From Streptococcus ilei (GTDB taxonomy: Bacteria > Bacillota > Bacilli > Lactobacillales > Streptococcaceae), in NCBI RefSeq assembly GCF_000479335.1, contig NC_022584.1, positions 1,240,001 to 1,304,000 of the forward strand: a stretch of 64,000 nucleotides of DNA, given 5' to 3'. Below the pieces are notes generated by a model. The model worked only from the letters and a program-made list of their open reading frames with translations, had not been told where the DNA came from and ran no database searches. Position 1 is the stretch's first letter, and each line of letters opens with the position of its first letter. Both the position numbers and the translations under genes were made by a program. Shown one piece after another: positions 26,401 through 35,613 of the stretch.

Positions 26401-28190
26401 GCCGCACCAACCCCACCCTTGTGAGAGACACTTAATTTTGTTGTTTCTGTCACAGGGATCTTGGTCGAATAGAGCATGACATTTTGACTGCTATTAGCTT
26501 TCAAATCGCCTTCAAAGGTTAGCGAGTTTCCTCCATTATAGGCTTGATCAAAGTCATAGCGCCCTTTCAATGGCGTGCTGTCTTCACTATGTTCTACCCA
26601 CCAGCGCCATGTTGGAAGGTAGCCAGAGACGGATCGGTAATTCCACTCGCCATCTTTGGAAATTTTTCCATCTACAAACCAATATTTTCCGTGACCAGTA
26701 TTGAATGAAGTATTAAAATCAGCATTTGTGATCGGAGTTTTATCCACGACTAGATTGGACATCCCGTACCAAGATTGATCTGCTGGTTTTCCTTTGGTTG
26801 GATCACCTTGGAAACCTGTCCAGAATAGATCTTCATGGGTATGATACCCCTCTCCTGTCTTTCCTAGACCCGTAATGGTATCAGGTGCATAAAGCCCCAG
26901 GGATAGACGCAACTTGCCATGTTCATCTAAAATCGCATTCCAGTCCACATTGGTCTTATAAGAGCCCCCTTTTTGAAGTTCGAGTCCTGCTAAAACATCA
27001 TAAGGATTGCGCTGAATCCATTTGGCTGTGCTGATAGAATAATCAACTTCTGATTTGCCCCAGTTAAAGTTGGCAAAGAAGGTATCAACTGGATTTTCCC
27101 CATTTTCAGGTTGCATGAAATTGTAGTTGTATTCACCCAGTGCATTTTCATGGTAACGACCATATTCATAGGTCATGGCATCATACCAAGAGTACTTGAT
27201 AGGGTAGTTAATACTCTTCGCATACTCCTTGGTGTAAAGAAGGAAATCTCTTAATTTTGGTCCTAAAGGTTCTACTAGGTTCCCTGTCGTTTCTTGGTTA
27301 ATAAAGTAGCCATCGAAACCATAATACTTAGCTAGATCAACTAATTTCCGTGCGATCGGGAAGGTTTTAGAGCCTTCACTATCTTCTTTCAAGGTTTCTG
27401 CAAAATGCTCTTGATCCTTGATGCTACTAGACCAGTTATAAAAGAGTGTTCCATAGATGGGCACCCCATTTCGGTGAGCAGCATCAATCACATCCGCTGA
27501 TGGTACCAGACCTTCCCAGAATACCATGGAATCCAAATACTGCCAATAGTCAAAAGCATAGGCCTTAAACTCTTCCCCACCGACGGAAGCATGATCCTTA
27601 GCCTTTGAGTTCATGTTAGACAGAGCCTGAATCTTTGCATCAGGGTTTGCTTGCTCGTTGATTTGCTTCCCTTGAAAACGGCTAGCGAGGGGGACACTTG
27701 CTCGGTTCAAATCATCATCTACTCGTTTACCAGGTTCCCATTTCAACAAATCGTCCCATGTATCAAATTTGACCTCTTTCGGTCTTAATTGTTTTTCTTC
27801 ATTAGTTGGTAAATCTTCTACTTTTTCTGTGCTTGCTTTTGGCTGTTCTGTCGCTGAAACCGCTGGACTATCTGTGGTCGTCGGGCTAACTTCGGGAGTT
27901 GCTAAAGTAGCCTCTGGAGTTGCTGAAGTGGCTTCCTCAACTGGTTTCACTGATTCTGTAGTTGGCAAGACAGCATCTGCAGTGTAGACACCAGCTTCTC
28001 TGATCAAATGATTTACATCTTCTGCAGTTGCTGAAGTGGCTTCTAAGGGTTGTTCATTCGCAGCATGCGTCTCATCCGCTGAGACAGCCCCCGTCCCTAA
28101 AAATGCCAATCCAATCAGTGCAGAACAAACTCCCACACTGAATTTTCGGATACTAAAACGTTGTTGTTTTTCAAATTGATGACCTTTCAT
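23406..28190 (-). CDS. Cell-wall-anchored GH85 endo-beta-N-acetylglucosaminidase (EndoD-like)
   Basis: 1594 residues from the ATG at 28190, chosen over an ATG 12 bases upstream because GGAGGT lies between them at the right distance. It cleaves the chitobiose core of host N-glycans, releasing sugars and altering antibodies and glycoproteins. Domains: YSIRK-like signal (RFSIRKFSVGVCSALIG), low-complexity region, GH85 catalytic domain about 160-520 with the essential pair Asn298/Glu300 in GYFINQET, a galactose-binding-like module, fibronectin-like and discoidin-like modules (about 660-900), two bacterial Ig-like domains, a FIVAR helix, a PDQPIQP-rich wall spanner, and LPTTA plus hydrophobic tail GGFLLAGKKKEE. 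The sorting motif is LPTTA instead of LPXTG. A cre-like site lies upstream. Confidence 0.93.
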   Translation of the reverse strand: MKGHQFEKQQRFSIRKFSVGVCSALIGLAFLGTGAVSADETHAANEQPLEATSATAEDVNHLIREAGVYTADAVLPTTESVKPVEEATSATPEATLATPEVSPTTTDSPAVSATEQPKASTEKVEDLPTNEEKQLRPKEVKFDTWDDLLKWEPGKRVDDDLNRASVPLASRFQGKQINEQANPDAKIQALSNMNSKAKDHASVGGEEFKAYAFDYWQYLDSMVFWEGLVPSADVIDAAHRNGVPIYGTLFYNWSSSIKDQEHFAETLKEDSEGSKTFPIARKLVDLAKYYGFDGYFINQETTGNLVEPLGPKLRDFLLYTKEYAKSINYPIKYSWYDAMTYEYGRYHENALGEYNYNFMQPENGENPVDTFFANFNWGKSEVDYSISTAKWIQRNPYDVLAGLELQKGGSYKTNVDWNAILDEHGKLRLSLGLYAPDTITGLGKTGEGYHTHEDLFWTGFQGDPTKGKPADQSWYGMSNLVVDKTPITNADFNTSFNTGHGKYWFVDGKISKDGEWNYRSVSGYLPTWRWWVEHSEDSTPLKGRYDFDQAYNGGNSLTFEGDLKANSSQNVMLYSTKIPVTETTKLSVSHKGGVGAAAWVAVATKEDYSEYVWKELTPNADWSTQTFDLGDLAGKTIYAVKMFFDHDADVKDYKFNLGQLSITSNQEKPAAPSEVTVKGKRLQNAQEAEAVLNFKGVADADYYEVYEKDGDNWRLLTGSSATTVYLPKVSRSASAEGTTQELKVVAVGKNGQRSDAGTVAFDWGMTVSDTSLPKALAPNVVIGAKVIGSSFPDADGSEGIEGMLNGTITSLSDKWSSAQLSGTVDIRLTQPRTIVRWVMDHAGAGGESVDDGKMNTRDFDLYYKDEAGEWKLAKEVRGNKAHVSDITLDQPIKAQDWRLHVITADNGTPWQAIRIYNWKMYESLDTETVNIPMKDAAAQNLGNHFVQVGFKDVPANTTISLYADKEATSPIATMTADQAGNLIFKPLAFESTPSLLYYRAQAPGKEISNVLAIEVPKNDKEISGVQLEEGLAKKVYRKGDALSLKGATLRVHYQDGQADQLVNLTNSGVEIHGFDSSKLGEQHLEVSYLGQKLDKTLTVFVVSAEEAGEKAVAGLELTDKPKVEYIVGEAFEKEGGRFTVVFEDETTETHALTDEGVEVTGFDASKEGRQTITVHYKGASTSFDVLVNPKPALNDEYLKQKLAEAEAAKAKVDFTFATPEVKEALLAGIAASEKVLKEHDTSTQNQVNEQLNQLTALLKALDGQANLTKEKETLSALTEEATTLLASKPNHPSGDALKALVEKNKELLASSELIPEALATAKTGLETLIALLKEDKPAVFVDPATGVEVQFSNLEPTVVKGLKVAKVEANQAEKEELKGREAAIFDIEGVDASGQDVDTHHPSLVKIPVDKDKEVEQVLFFPEGQAPQSLAFERVGDVVIFTAPHFTHYAIVYKTQKIEAPDQPIQPDQPVTPDQPIQPEKPATPDQPIQPENPTKPDQPDNNQTSPEQLNPTKPTDPLNQKENGPDLLDQRVQQVLSRYLTPSKEDSSQQDPTSKETDKELPTTASLEASFAAEAVLLAALGGFLLAGKKKEE

Positions 28191-28251
28191 CTTGACCTCC
28201 ATCTTATTTTACTAATTTCCAATCTCCTAAAACACTTCTCCTTTGCTCTCG

Positions 28252-28265
28252 TGCAATCGCTTACA
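28252..28265. promoter_or_regulatory. Probable cre (CcpA) site upstream of the endoglycosidase
   Basis: TGCAATCGCTTACA matches the catabolite-response consensus TGWAANCGNTNWCA at 13 of 14 positions. It lies 62 bp before the start codon, which suits repression of a glycan-scavenging enzyme when glucose is present. Confidence 0.65.
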
Positions 28266-28377
28266 TTTTGTTTAATTGGAAATCTTCACTCAAATTTAGT
28301 TTACCCCTTTAAAGAGAGGTCTGTCAATCCATTTTAGCAAATCCTATAATAAGGTGAGGAGGAACTAAAAAAAGTAC

Positions 28378-28403
28378 AAAAAAAGAGGAGGTCACCCTCC
28401 TCT
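28378..28403 (-). terminator. gap terminator
   Basis: On the minus strand AGAGGAGG-GTGA-CCTCCTCT followed by a run of T. Confidence 0.92.
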
Positions 28404-28418
28404 CATCATACACATGAA

Positions 28419-29429
28419 TTATTTAGCAATTTTTGCGAAGTATTCAAGAGTACGTACAAGTTGTGCAGTGTAAGACATTTCGTTGTCATACCATGAAACA
28501 ACTTTAACCAATTGTTTACCATCAACGTCAAGAACTTTAGTTTGAGTTGCGTCAAACAATGAACCGTAAGCCATACCTACGATATCTGAAGATACGATTG
28601 GATCTTCTGTGTAACCGTATGATTCGTTAGCTGCTGCTTTCATAGCTGCGTTCACTTCATCAACAGTAACGTTCTTTTCAAGAACTGCAACCAATTCAGT
28701 AACTGATCCAGTTGGAGTTGGAACGCGTTGTGCAGATCCGTCCAATTTACCGTTCAATTCTGGGATTACCAAACCGATAGCTTTAGCAGCACCAGTTGAG
28801 TTAGGAACGATGTTAGCTGCACCAGCGCGAGCACGACGAAGGTCACCACCACGGTGTGGTCCGTCAAGGATCATTTGGTCACCAGTGTAAGCGTGGATAG
28901 TAGTCATCAATCCTTCTACAACACCAAAGTTATCTTGAAGAGCTTTAGCCATTGGAGCCAAGCAGTTTGTAGTACATGAAGCACCTGAGATAACTGTTTC
29001 AGTACCATCAAGAATGTCGTGGTTAGTGTTAAATACAACTGTTTTAACGTCGTTTCCACCAGGAGCAGTGATAACAACTTTCTTAGCTCCACCTGGGTGC
29101 AAGTGTTTTTCAGCAGCTTCTTTCTTAGCAAAGAAACCAGTTGCTTCAAGAACGATTTCTACACCGTCGTTAGCCCAGTCGATTTGTTCTGGATCACGTT
29201 CAGCAGAAACTTTAACGAATTTACCGTTAACTTCGAATCCACCTTCTTTAACTTCCACAGTACCGTCGAAACGACCTTGAGTTGTGTCATATTTCAACAA
29301 GTGTGCAAGCATAACTGGATCTGTAAGGTCGTTGATGCGAGTAACTTCAACACCTTCTACGTTTTGGATACGACGGAAAGCAAGACGACCGATACGACCG
29401 AAACCGTTAATACCAACTTTAACTACCAT
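28419..29429 (-). CDS. gap: Glyceraldehyde-3-phosphate dehydrogenase (phosphorylating)
   Basis: 336 residues from the ATG at 29429; nine upstream codons are open but AAGGAGG points to this start and [16 protein letters not shown] is the normal N-terminus. It oxidises glyceraldehyde-3-phosphate with NAD+ and phosphate. The catalytic Cys is in [12 protein letters not shown] and the His in [10 protein letters not shown]. Strong codon bias indicates high expression. In streptococci this protein is also found on the surface binding plasminogen, which sequence alone does not show. Monocistronic. Confidence 0.97.
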   Translation of the reverse strand: MVVKVGINGFGRIGRLAFRRIQNVEGVEVTRINDLTDPVMLAHLLKYDTTQGRFDGTVEVKEGGFEVNGKFVKVSAERDPEQIDWANDGVEIVLEATGFFAKKEAAEKHLHPGGAKKVVITAPGGNDVKTVVFNTNHDILDGTETVISGASCTTNCLAPMAKALQDNFGVVEGLMTTIHAYTGDQMILDGPHRGGDLRRARAGAANIVPNSTGAAKAIGLVIPELNGKLDGSAQRVPTPTGSVTELVAVLEKNVTVDEVNAAMKAAANESYGYTEDPIVSSDIVGMAYGSLFDATQTKVLDVDGKQLVKVVSWYDNEMSYTAQLVRTLEYFAKIAK

Positions 29430-29634
29430 TCGTGATTTCCTCCTTATGAAAATCAAAAAATTTTTATGTGAAAAGAGTAACTTGATAGGTTACAAATCAT
29501 CTTTCAACAATATTATTATATACTTTCTTCCCCTAAAATGCAACTGATTTCAGTAGGATTAGAAATATTACACAAACTTTCATATTCATTTTCACTATCT
29601 CTTATGAGGAAGAGGGGTTGAACTCTTTCGAATC

Positions 29635-29666
29635 AAAAAAGCCTTCCTCCTAAGAGGAAAGCTTTT
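29635..29666 (-). terminator. fusA terminator
   Basis: On the minus strand AAAAGC/GCTTTT and TTCCTC/GAGGAA form a stem around TTAG, ending in six T. Confidence 0.85.
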
Positions 29667-29681
29667 AGCTAGACGGCAAAA

Positions 29682-31763
29682 TTATGCTTCACCTTTAGCT
29701 TTTTTAATGATTTCTTCTTGTACTGATTTCGGTACATCTTCGTAGTGGTCAAATACCATCATGAAGGTACCACGTCCTTGAGTTGCAGAACGAAGGACAG
29801 TAGCGTAACCGAACATTTCAGCAAGTGGTACATAAGCACGAACGATTTGGCTTGCACCGTGTGCTTCCATACCGTCTACACGTCCACGACGAGCAGTTAC
29901 GTGACCCATAACATCCCCAAGGTTTTCTTCAGGAACTGTGATGGTTACAAGCATCATTGGTTCAAGGATAGCTGGTTGTGCTGATTTAGCTGCTTCTTTA
30001 AGAGCAAGAGATGCAGCGATCTTGAAGGCAGTTTCAGATGAGTCGACATCGTGGTATGAACCATCGTAAAGCTTCGCTTTCACGTCAACCATTGGGTAGC
30101 CAGCAAGAACACCGTTCGCCATAGATTCTTGAAGTCCTTTTTCTACTGCAGGGATGAATTCACGTGGAACCACACCACCGACGATTGCATTTTCGAACTC
30201 GAATCCTTTTCCTTCTTCGTTTGGAGTAAATTCGATCCATACATCACCAAACTGACCTTTACCACCAGATTGACGTTTGAAGAATCCACGTGCTTGTGTA
30301 GAAGCGCGGAATGTTTCACGGTAAGATACTTGAGGAGCACCAACGTTTGCTTCAACCTTGAATTCACGTTTCATACGGTCAACAAGGACATCCAAGTGCA
30401 ACTCACCCATACCAGAGATAACTGTTTCACCAGTTTCAGGGTTTGTTTCAACGCGGAATGTTGGATCTTCTTCAGCCAATTTTTGAAGGGCAATACCCAT
30501 CTTGTCTTGGTCTGCTTTAGATTTAGGCTCAACCATCAATTGGATAACTGGTTCTGGAACTTCGATTGACTCAAGGATAACTTTTGCTTTTTCATCTGTC
30601 AATGAGTCACCAGTTGTTGTATCTTTCAAACCAACAGCAGCTGCGATATCTCCAGAGTAAACTGTTTCGATTTCCATACGAGTGTTGGCGTGCATTTGAA
30701 GGATACGTCCGATACGTTCACGTTTACCTTTAGAAGTGTTCAATACGTATGAACCAGAGTTCAAGACACCTGAATAAACACGGAAGAATGTCAAACGACC
30801 TACAAATGGGTCAGTCATGATCTTGAAGGCAAGAGCTGCAAATGGCTCGTCATCAGATGCTGGACGTTCTTCTACTTCATCTGTATCTGGGTTTACACCC
30901 TTGATTGCAGGGATATCAAGTGGGCTTGGAAGGTAGTCAAGGACCGCATCCAACATCAATTGAACCCCTTTGTTCTTGAAGGCAGAACCACACAATACTG
31001 GGAAGAATTCAACATTGATAGTCGCTTTACGGATACCAGCTTTCAATTCTTCGTTAGTGATTTCTTCACCTTCAAGGTATTTCATCATCAAATCTTCGTC
31101 AGTTTCAGCAACTGCTTCGACCAATTTTTCACGGTATTCTTGAGCTTGTTCAAGGTATTCAGCTGGGATATCTTCTTCAAGAATATCTGTACCAAGGTCG
31201 TTGGTGTAGATTTCAGCTTTCATCTTGATCAAGTCGATGATTCCACGGAAGTCATCTTCTGAACCGATTGGCAATTGGATTGGGTGAGCATTTGCTTGAA
31301 GACGGTCATGAAGAGTGCTTACTGAGTAAAGGAAGTCAGCACCGATTTTATCCATCTTGTTCGCAAATACGATACGAGGAACTCTGTATTCAGTTGCTTG
31401 GCGCCAAACAGTTTCTGTTTGAGGCTCAACACCTGATTGTGAGTCAAGAACGGTTACAGCACCGTCCAAAACGCGGAGTGAACGTTGAACTTCGATCGTG
31501 AAGTCCACGTGTCCTGGTGTGTCGATGATGTTTACACGAGTATCTTTCCATTGAGCTGTTGTAGCTGCAGAAGTGATAGTGATACCACGTTCTTGCTCTT
31601 GCTCCATCCAGTCCATTTGTGACGCACCTTCGTGAGTTTCACCAATTTTGTGAATCTTACCAGTGTAGTAAAGGATACGCTCAGTTGTAGTTGTCTTACC
31701 AGCATCGACGTGGGCCATGATACCGATATTACGAGTTTTTTCAAGTGAAAATTCGCGTGCCAT
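29682..31763 (-). CDS. fusA: Elongation factor G
   Basis: 693 residues from the ATG at 31763 ([18 protein letters not shown]), preceded by GGAG; 32 further upstream codons are open but are non-coding leader. EF-G drives translocation and, with RRF, ribosome recycling. GTPase motifs: AHVDAGKTT (G1), DTPGHVDF (G3), NKMDK (G4), GSA (G5); domains II to V follow, including the RETFR and [19 protein letters not shown] segments of IV and V. It has its own extended -10 although it follows rpsL-rpsG. Confidence 0.97.
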   Translation of the reverse strand: MAREFSLEKTRNIGIMAHVDAGKTTTTERILYYTGKIHKIGETHEGASQMDWMEQEQERGITITSAATTAQWKDTRVNIIDTPGHVDFTIEVQRSLRVLDGAVTVLDSQSGVEPQTETVWRQATEYRVPRIVFANKMDKIGADFLYSVSTLHDRLQANAHPIQLPIGSEDDFRGIIDLIKMKAEIYTNDLGTDILEEDIPAEYLEQAQEYREKLVEAVAETDEDLMMKYLEGEEITNEELKAGIRKATINVEFFPVLCGSAFKNKGVQLMLDAVLDYLPSPLDIPAIKGVNPDTDEVEERPASDDEPFAALAFKIMTDPFVGRLTFFRVYSGVLNSGSYVLNTSKGKRERIGRILQMHANTRMEIETVYSGDIAAAVGLKDTTTGDSLTDEKAKVILESIEVPEPVIQLMVEPKSKADQDKMGIALQKLAEEDPTFRVETNPETGETVISGMGELHLDVLVDRMKREFKVEANVGAPQVSYRETFRASTQARGFFKRQSGGKGQFGDVWIEFTPNEEGKGFEFENAIVGGVVPREFIPAVEKGLQESMANGVLAGYPMVDVKAKLYDGSYHDVDSSETAFKIAASLALKEAAKSAQPAILEPMMLVTITVPEENLGDVMGHVTARRGRVDGMEAHGASQIVRAYVPLAEMFGYATVLRSATQGRGTFMMVFDHYEDVPKSVQEEIIKKAKGEA

Positions 31764-31799
31764 GAGGTTTGTTTCTCCTATATTTTTTATTTCTATACT

Positions 31800-31808
31800 A
31801 TTATAACA
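31800..31808 (-). promoter_or_regulatory. fusA extended -10
   Basis: On the minus strand TGTTATAAT 37 bp before the fusA start. No good -35 is seen. Between it and rpsG (31809-32035) I find several short inverted repeats, such as AACTTAC/GTAAGTT, but no terminator with a T run. Confidence 0.55.
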
Positions 31809-32035
31809 TGATTTAACAAAAACGGATAGGCAGGACCTACCCGTTCTCAGTGTTCTCATGTATGTGTTGGTTTCAACTTACGAGATGGTAAGTTGAATTG
31901 AACTAAAGAGCGGACCGAGCTCAATTGAACCCGGGCTAAAAGCTCGGAAAATAGATAAGCTTTCCTAGAATCTTTGATTCTGCGTCAAACTTCCTAATTT
32001 TCAGTCGCTTTTTTAACGCCCTCAGTATCTTATTC

Positions 32036-32506
32036 TTACCAGCGGAAGTGTGCGAAGGCACGGTTAGCTTCAGCCATACGGTGAGTGTCTTCACGTTTCT
32101 TAACAGCTGCACCAGTGTTGTTTGCAGCATCCAAGATTTCTTTAGCAAGGCGGTCAACCATTGTGTGCTCACCACGTTGACGAGCGATTGTTACCAACCA
32201 ACGAAGTCCAAGTGTTGTACGACGTTCTGGACGAACTTCAACTGGGACTTGGTAGTTTGATCCACCAACACGACGTGCACGTACTTCAAGTACAGGCATG
32301 ATGTTTTCCATAGCTGTTTCAAATACTTCAAGTGCGTCATTTCCAGTAGCTTCTTTGATTTGCTCAAAAGCACCGTAAACGATTGAAGCTGCTGTACCAC
32401 GTTTACCATCAAGCATAACGCGGTTGATAAGACGAGTAACTAGTTGTGAATTGTAAAGCGGATCTGGCAATACGTCACGTTTTGGAGCTCTATTTTTACG
32501 ACTCAT
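32036..32506 (-). CDS. rpsG: 30S ribosomal protein S7
   Basis: 156 residues, the usual length. N-terminus [39 protein letters not shown] and the [17 protein letters not shown] segment are typical. It nucleates assembly of the 30S head and contacts E-site tRNA. Second gene of the rpsL-rpsG unit, 19 bp after rpsL, with GAAAGGGG before the start. Confidence 0.98.
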   Translation of the reverse strand: MSRKNRAPKRDVLPDPLYNSQLVTRLINRVMLDGKRGTAASIVYGAFEQIKEATGNDALEVFETAMENIMPVLEVRARRVGGSNYQVPVEVRPERRTTLGLRWLVTIARQRGEHTMVDRLAKEILDAANNTGAAVKKREDTHRMAEANRAFAHFRW

Positions 32507-32525
32507 TTCTCTTTATCCCCTTTCC

Positions 32526-32942
32526 TTATGCTTTTTTCGGACGTTTAGTACCGTATTTAGAACGGCCTTGTTTACGATCGTTAACACCTGCAGTATCAAG
32601 TGCACCACGGACGATATGGTAACGTACCCCTGGAAGGTCTTTTACACGTCCACCACGAAGAAGCACCACGCTGTGCTCTTGCAAGTTGTGTCCGATACCT
32701 GGGATGTAGGCAGTAACTTCGATCAAGTTGCTCAAACGTACACGAGCAAATTTACGAAGGGCAGAGTTAGGTTTTTTAGGTGTCATAGTTCCAACACGAG
32801 TTGCTACACCACGTTTTTGTGGTGAAGAAACGTTTGTTTGAACTTTTTTATGACTGTTGTAACCAACGTTCAAAGCTGGTGATTTAGATTTTTCTACTTT
32901 TGATTTACGCGGTTTGCGAACCAATTGGTTAATTGTAGGCAT
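32526..32942 (-). CDS. rpsL: 30S ribosomal protein S12
   Basis: 138 residues. Decoding-centre protein at the 30S/50S interface. The segments that mutate in streptomycin resistance are of the sensitive type here: Lys in [11 protein letters not shown] and Lys in [14 protein letters not shown], with the Asp that is normally methylthiolated in other bacteria. First gene of rpsL-rpsG, with a strong promoter and a leader of about 130 nt. Confidence 0.98.
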   Translation of the reverse strand: MPTINQLVRKPRKSKVEKSKSPALNVGYNSHKKVQTNVSSPQKRGVATRVGTMTPKKPNSALRKFARVRLSNLIEVTAYIPGIGHNLQEHSVVLLRGGRVKDLPGVRYHIVRGALDTAGVNDRKQGRSKYGTKRPKKA

Positions 32943-33110
32943 CTACATTCTCCTGTGTTTTTTTTTATTTTTGGTGATGATACACTTGGTGACAGCTATC
33001 ATCTGTGTGTACTTTTGCAACATTTGTCAGCACGTCCCTGTACACTCTTGAGAGACCAAAAGTAAAAAGTACCGTCTATTATTGTAACATAGCGGTACTT
33101 TCACTGTCAA
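32943..33110 (-). promoter_or_regulatory. rpsL promoter and structured leader
   Basis: On the minus strand TTGACA (33105-33110), 18-bp spacer and TGTTACAAT (TACAAT 33081-33086), an extended -10. In the leader GATGATA and TATCATC form a hairpin (about 32972-32999) and GTGTAC and GTACAC bracket a larger loop. The structure could be an autoregulatory ribosomal leader; I recognise no known class. Confidence 0.65.
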
Positions 33111-33160
33111 GATTTTTTTCTCTTTTTTGCACGATTGCTTCTTCTTAAAACCGTGCTAAA

Positions 33161-33697
33161 TTATTGTTCATATTGTTGCGTTACAGCTGGAATTGTAGCA
33201 TTCGAAACTTGAGGAACTTCATTGGACTGATATTGAGGAACTTCTGCCGGAACCACTTGTTGAGGTTGCCCTGTTTGACTAGCTTGATTCGTATCAGTTG
33301 ATTGAGTATTCTGGTTGGTTTGCATTCCATAGTAGTCTACAATGTACTGAATTCGGGCTTGGAAGGCCTGTTTCTTTGTTTCGTCCTTCACTTTTTCCAC
33401 GGCTTCTCGGGCAGCTGTTAAGGTTTCTTGGGTTGCAGTCGTTTCAAAATGAGCGACTGCCTTTTCTGCATCTTCAGCGATTTTCGCTTCCTCTTCTTCT
33501 TTTGCTTTTTTAGGGTCTTTCTTTTTAATAGGAAGAGAACCTGTCTTTTTGGCTTCTTGTTTCACCACTGTAACTTGGTCTGCAGAATTTTTTCGAACCG
33601 TATAAAGCCCACCGACAAGAACTCCTGTCAAGATGAATATCGTTGCCAATCGAAGCCATAGGGGGCTACGATCAAAACGGTCTAAAATTGTTTTCAT
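33161..33697 (-). CDS. Membrane-anchored protein with coiled-coil and Q/P-rich tail
   Basis: 178 residues. One membrane segment (LRLATIFILTGVLVGGLYTV, about 15-35) is followed by a K/E-rich predicted coiled coil (KKDPKKAKEEEEAKIAEDAEKA to about residue 120) and a low-complexity tail of Q, N, T, P and V. A short basic N-terminus and no cleavage site suggest a signal anchor with the bulk outside. I do not recognise the family. It sits 22 bp after purR and before the rpsL promoter. Confidence 0.7.
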   Translation of the reverse strand: MKTILDRFDRSPLWLRLATIFILTGVLVGGLYTVRKNSADQVTVVKQEAKKTGSLPIKKKDPKKAKEEEEAKIAEDAEKAVAHFETTATQETLTAAREAVEKVKDETKKQAFQARIQYIVDYYGMQTNQNTQSTDTNQASQTGQPQQVVPAEVPQYQSNEVPQVSNATIPAVTQQYEQ

Positions 33698-33719
33698 TTT
33701 CCTATCTCCCTCTCCAGAC

Positions 33720-34544
33720 TTAATCCTTATCGAAAATATTTCCGATTTCTACATCAATTTTATTTTCTACTACATCAATGTTGGTTACACGTAGAAGTGA
33801 CTTGTGATCAAATAAATCTTTACTTCTAGCCGAAGCATTGTCCGCAAAAATAGCGACTCCTGCTAACTCTGATTCAAACTCAGCTAAGAGGCTAACCATC
33901 CCACTGATAGTCCCCCCCCCTTTAAGGAAGTCATCGACAATCAAGACACGGCTGCCCGCTTTCAAACTGCGTTTGGACAAAAACATTTTCTCAATCCGAT
34001 CGCCACTGGAACCTGATACATAGTTCACACTGACCGTTGATCCTTCTGTAATTTTTAGATCTCGTCGCACAATGACAAAGGGAACATTTAAGACATTGGC
34101 TACCGCGTTTGCTAATGGAACTCCCTTGGTTGCCACCGTCATAACAGCATCGATTTTTTGATCTCGAAAAGCCTTGGCAATAATGCGCCCAATATTATTT
34201 AGGATTTTTGGATTGCTCAATAGGTCTGAAAGGTAGATATAACCACCTGGTAAAATCCGATTGCTTTCTGACAATTGATTGCACAAGTTTTGGACAATTT
34301 CTCTTGAATCTGCATCCGAAATCGATGGTGTAAAGATGACCCCTCCACCTGCCCCAGTGAGAGTTTCAATGTGTCCAATTTCCATTTCTTCAAAGGCCCG
34401 TTTAATAATAACAATGTCCTCAGAAATAGAGGATTTGGCAGATTCATATTTCTCCGCAAATGTATTTAAACTTGTCAATTCGTAGGGATGATTAATCAAG
34501 TAGTTCGAGATCACAACCATCCGCTCACTTCTTCTTAGCTTCAT
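33720..34544 (-). CDS. purR: Pur operon regulator PurR
   Basis: 274 residues: N-terminal winged HTH (residues 1-75, RRSERMVVISNYLINHPYEL) and a phosphoribosyltransferase-like domain with the PRPP loop VLIVDDFLKGGGT. PurR binds PurBox DNA and is controlled by PRPP (and ppGpp in Bacillus); it has no transferase activity. The ATG follows GGAG. PurBox-like sequences lie directly upstream, fitting autoregulation. The adjacent 33161-33697 gene is probably cotranscribed. Confidence 0.95.
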   Translation of the reverse strand: MKLRRSERMVVISNYLINHPYELTSLNTFAEKYESAKSSISEDIVIIKRAFEEMEIGHIETLTGAGGGVIFTPSISDADSREIVQNLCNQLSESNRILPGGYIYLSDLLSNPKILNNIGRIIAKAFRDQKIDAVMTVATKGVPLANAVANVLNVPFVIVRRDLKITEGSTVSVNYVSGSSGDRIEKMFLSKRSLKAGSRVLIVDDFLKGGGTISGMVSLLAEFESELAGVAIFADNASARSKDLFDHKSLLRVTNIDVVENKIDVEIGNIFDKD

Positions 34545-34570
34545 TATCTCTCCACATAGTTTTTTATTGT

Positions 34571-34625
34571 ATTATACCATATTATACCAAAAAACGAACA
34601 TTGTTAGTCTTACAACATTCGTTTC
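34571..34625 (-). promoter_or_regulatory. purR promoter: tandem -10 and paired PurBox-like sites
   Basis: Two TGGTATAAT extended -10 sequences stand in tandem 10 bp apart (TATAAT 34571-34576 and 34581-34586). Upstream an inverted pair holds CGAACATTG and CAACATTCG (34595-34621). The first arm reads AAAAACGAACATT, 12 of 13 to the lactococcal PurBox AWWWCCGAACWWT. Confidence 0.65.
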
Positions 34626-34671
34626 TCGTTTTTTTACTAACAAACTAAGAGAAGGCTTTTTTGGGTCTTGT

Positions 34672-35613
34672 TTATAAATTTGGCTTATAGAAGGAGCGGT
34701 TATCCAAGGCAAAAATCTTATTGGTCATTTCACCAGGTCCCACTAAAGCCAAGGCTGAGGTCATCATCATCATTTCGGCATCTAGATTATCAATCATATG
34801 AATGATCTCCGCTTCCATAATTTTCGGACGAACTGGACTACCATACTCTAATTGACCATGGTGACTTAAAATGACATGTCGTAACACAATCACATCTTCT
34901 TTTTGATCATCAATCTTCAGCTCTTGCAAGACCTTGGTAATTTCTTCATCAATCAGAGCAATGTGTCCGATGAGATTCCCTCTGACCGTATATTCCGTAT
35001 TCTCGGGACCTGAGAGCTCCAATACCTTGGCAAGATCATGGAGCATGATCCCTGCATAGAGGAGACTTTGATTTAATTGAGGGTAAACCTGAGAGATGCT
35101 CTCGGCCAATCGAACCATGGTTGCTGTATGATAGGCCAAGCCAGTCTCAAATGCATGGTGATTGGTTTTGGCCGCAGGATACGAGTAAAACTCCTTGTCG
35201 TACTTGTTGTAGAGCGCCCTCACCACACGTTGCCAAACTGGATTTTCTATCTTGAAAATCATCCCCGACAGGTAATCTTTCAAATCAACTGGATTCACCG
35301 GAGGTTTTTCTTTAAAGTCTGCTGGATTAGACGGTTCCCCGCTTTGAGGCAAACGCAAGGTCAATTGATTGACCTGGGGCGTATTGTTGTAGACCTCTCG
35401 GCGTCCGCTCATATGAACTACGCGACCAGCTTGGAACTGCTCCACATTATGCGGCTGAGCATCCCACAATTTTCCTTCAATCGTGCCTGTCTCATCTTGA
35501 AAGACAAAGGCAAGATAGTTCTTTCCAGCCCGTGTCTGACGAACATCTGCTGACTTAATGAGGTAGAAGCCTTCAAACAATTCGTCTTTTTTCATTTGAT
35601 TAATTTTGACCAT
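34672..35613 (-). CDS. yhaM: 3'-5' exoribonuclease YhaM
   Basis: 313 residues from the second ATG of the ATGATG at 35616; GGAG is best spaced for it. N-terminal OB fold (VRQTRAGKNYLAFVFQD...IEGKLWD) and an HD phosphohydrolase domain: HHAFETGLAYHT, MLHDLAK, SHHGQ and IDNLDAE. YhaM trims RNA 3' ends and clips a few nucleotides from pneumococcal mRNAs. The start lies inside the rmuC stop region (14-bp overlap), so translation is coupled. Confidence 0.93.
   Translation of the reverse strand: MVKINQMKKDELFEGFYLIKSADVRQTRAGKNYLAFVFQDETGTIEGKLWDAQPHNVEQFQAGRVVHMSGRREVYNNTPQVNQLTLRLPQSGEPSNPADFKEKPPVNPVDLKDYLSGMIFKIENPVWQRVVRALYNKYDKEFYSYPAAKTNHHAFETGLAYHTATMVRLAESISQVYPQLNQSLLYAGIMLHDLAKVLELSGPENTEYTVRGNLIGHIALIDEEITKVLQELKIDDQKEDVIVLRHVILSHHGQLEYGSPVRPKIMEAEIIHMIDNLDAEMMMMTSALALVGPGEMTNKIFALDNRSFYKPNL

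Noticed and set aside
28191..28202. Upstream ATG for the endoglycosidase
   Set aside because: The GGAGGT ribosome site lies between this ATG and the next; only the second one is correctly spaced.
31764..31859. Longer N-terminus for EF-G (32 extra codons)
   Set aside because: It crosses the promoter; the family begins [11 protein letters not shown] after a normal ribosome site.
32526..32942. Streptomycin resistance in S12
   Set aside because: Lysines at the two usual resistance positions are the sensitive type.
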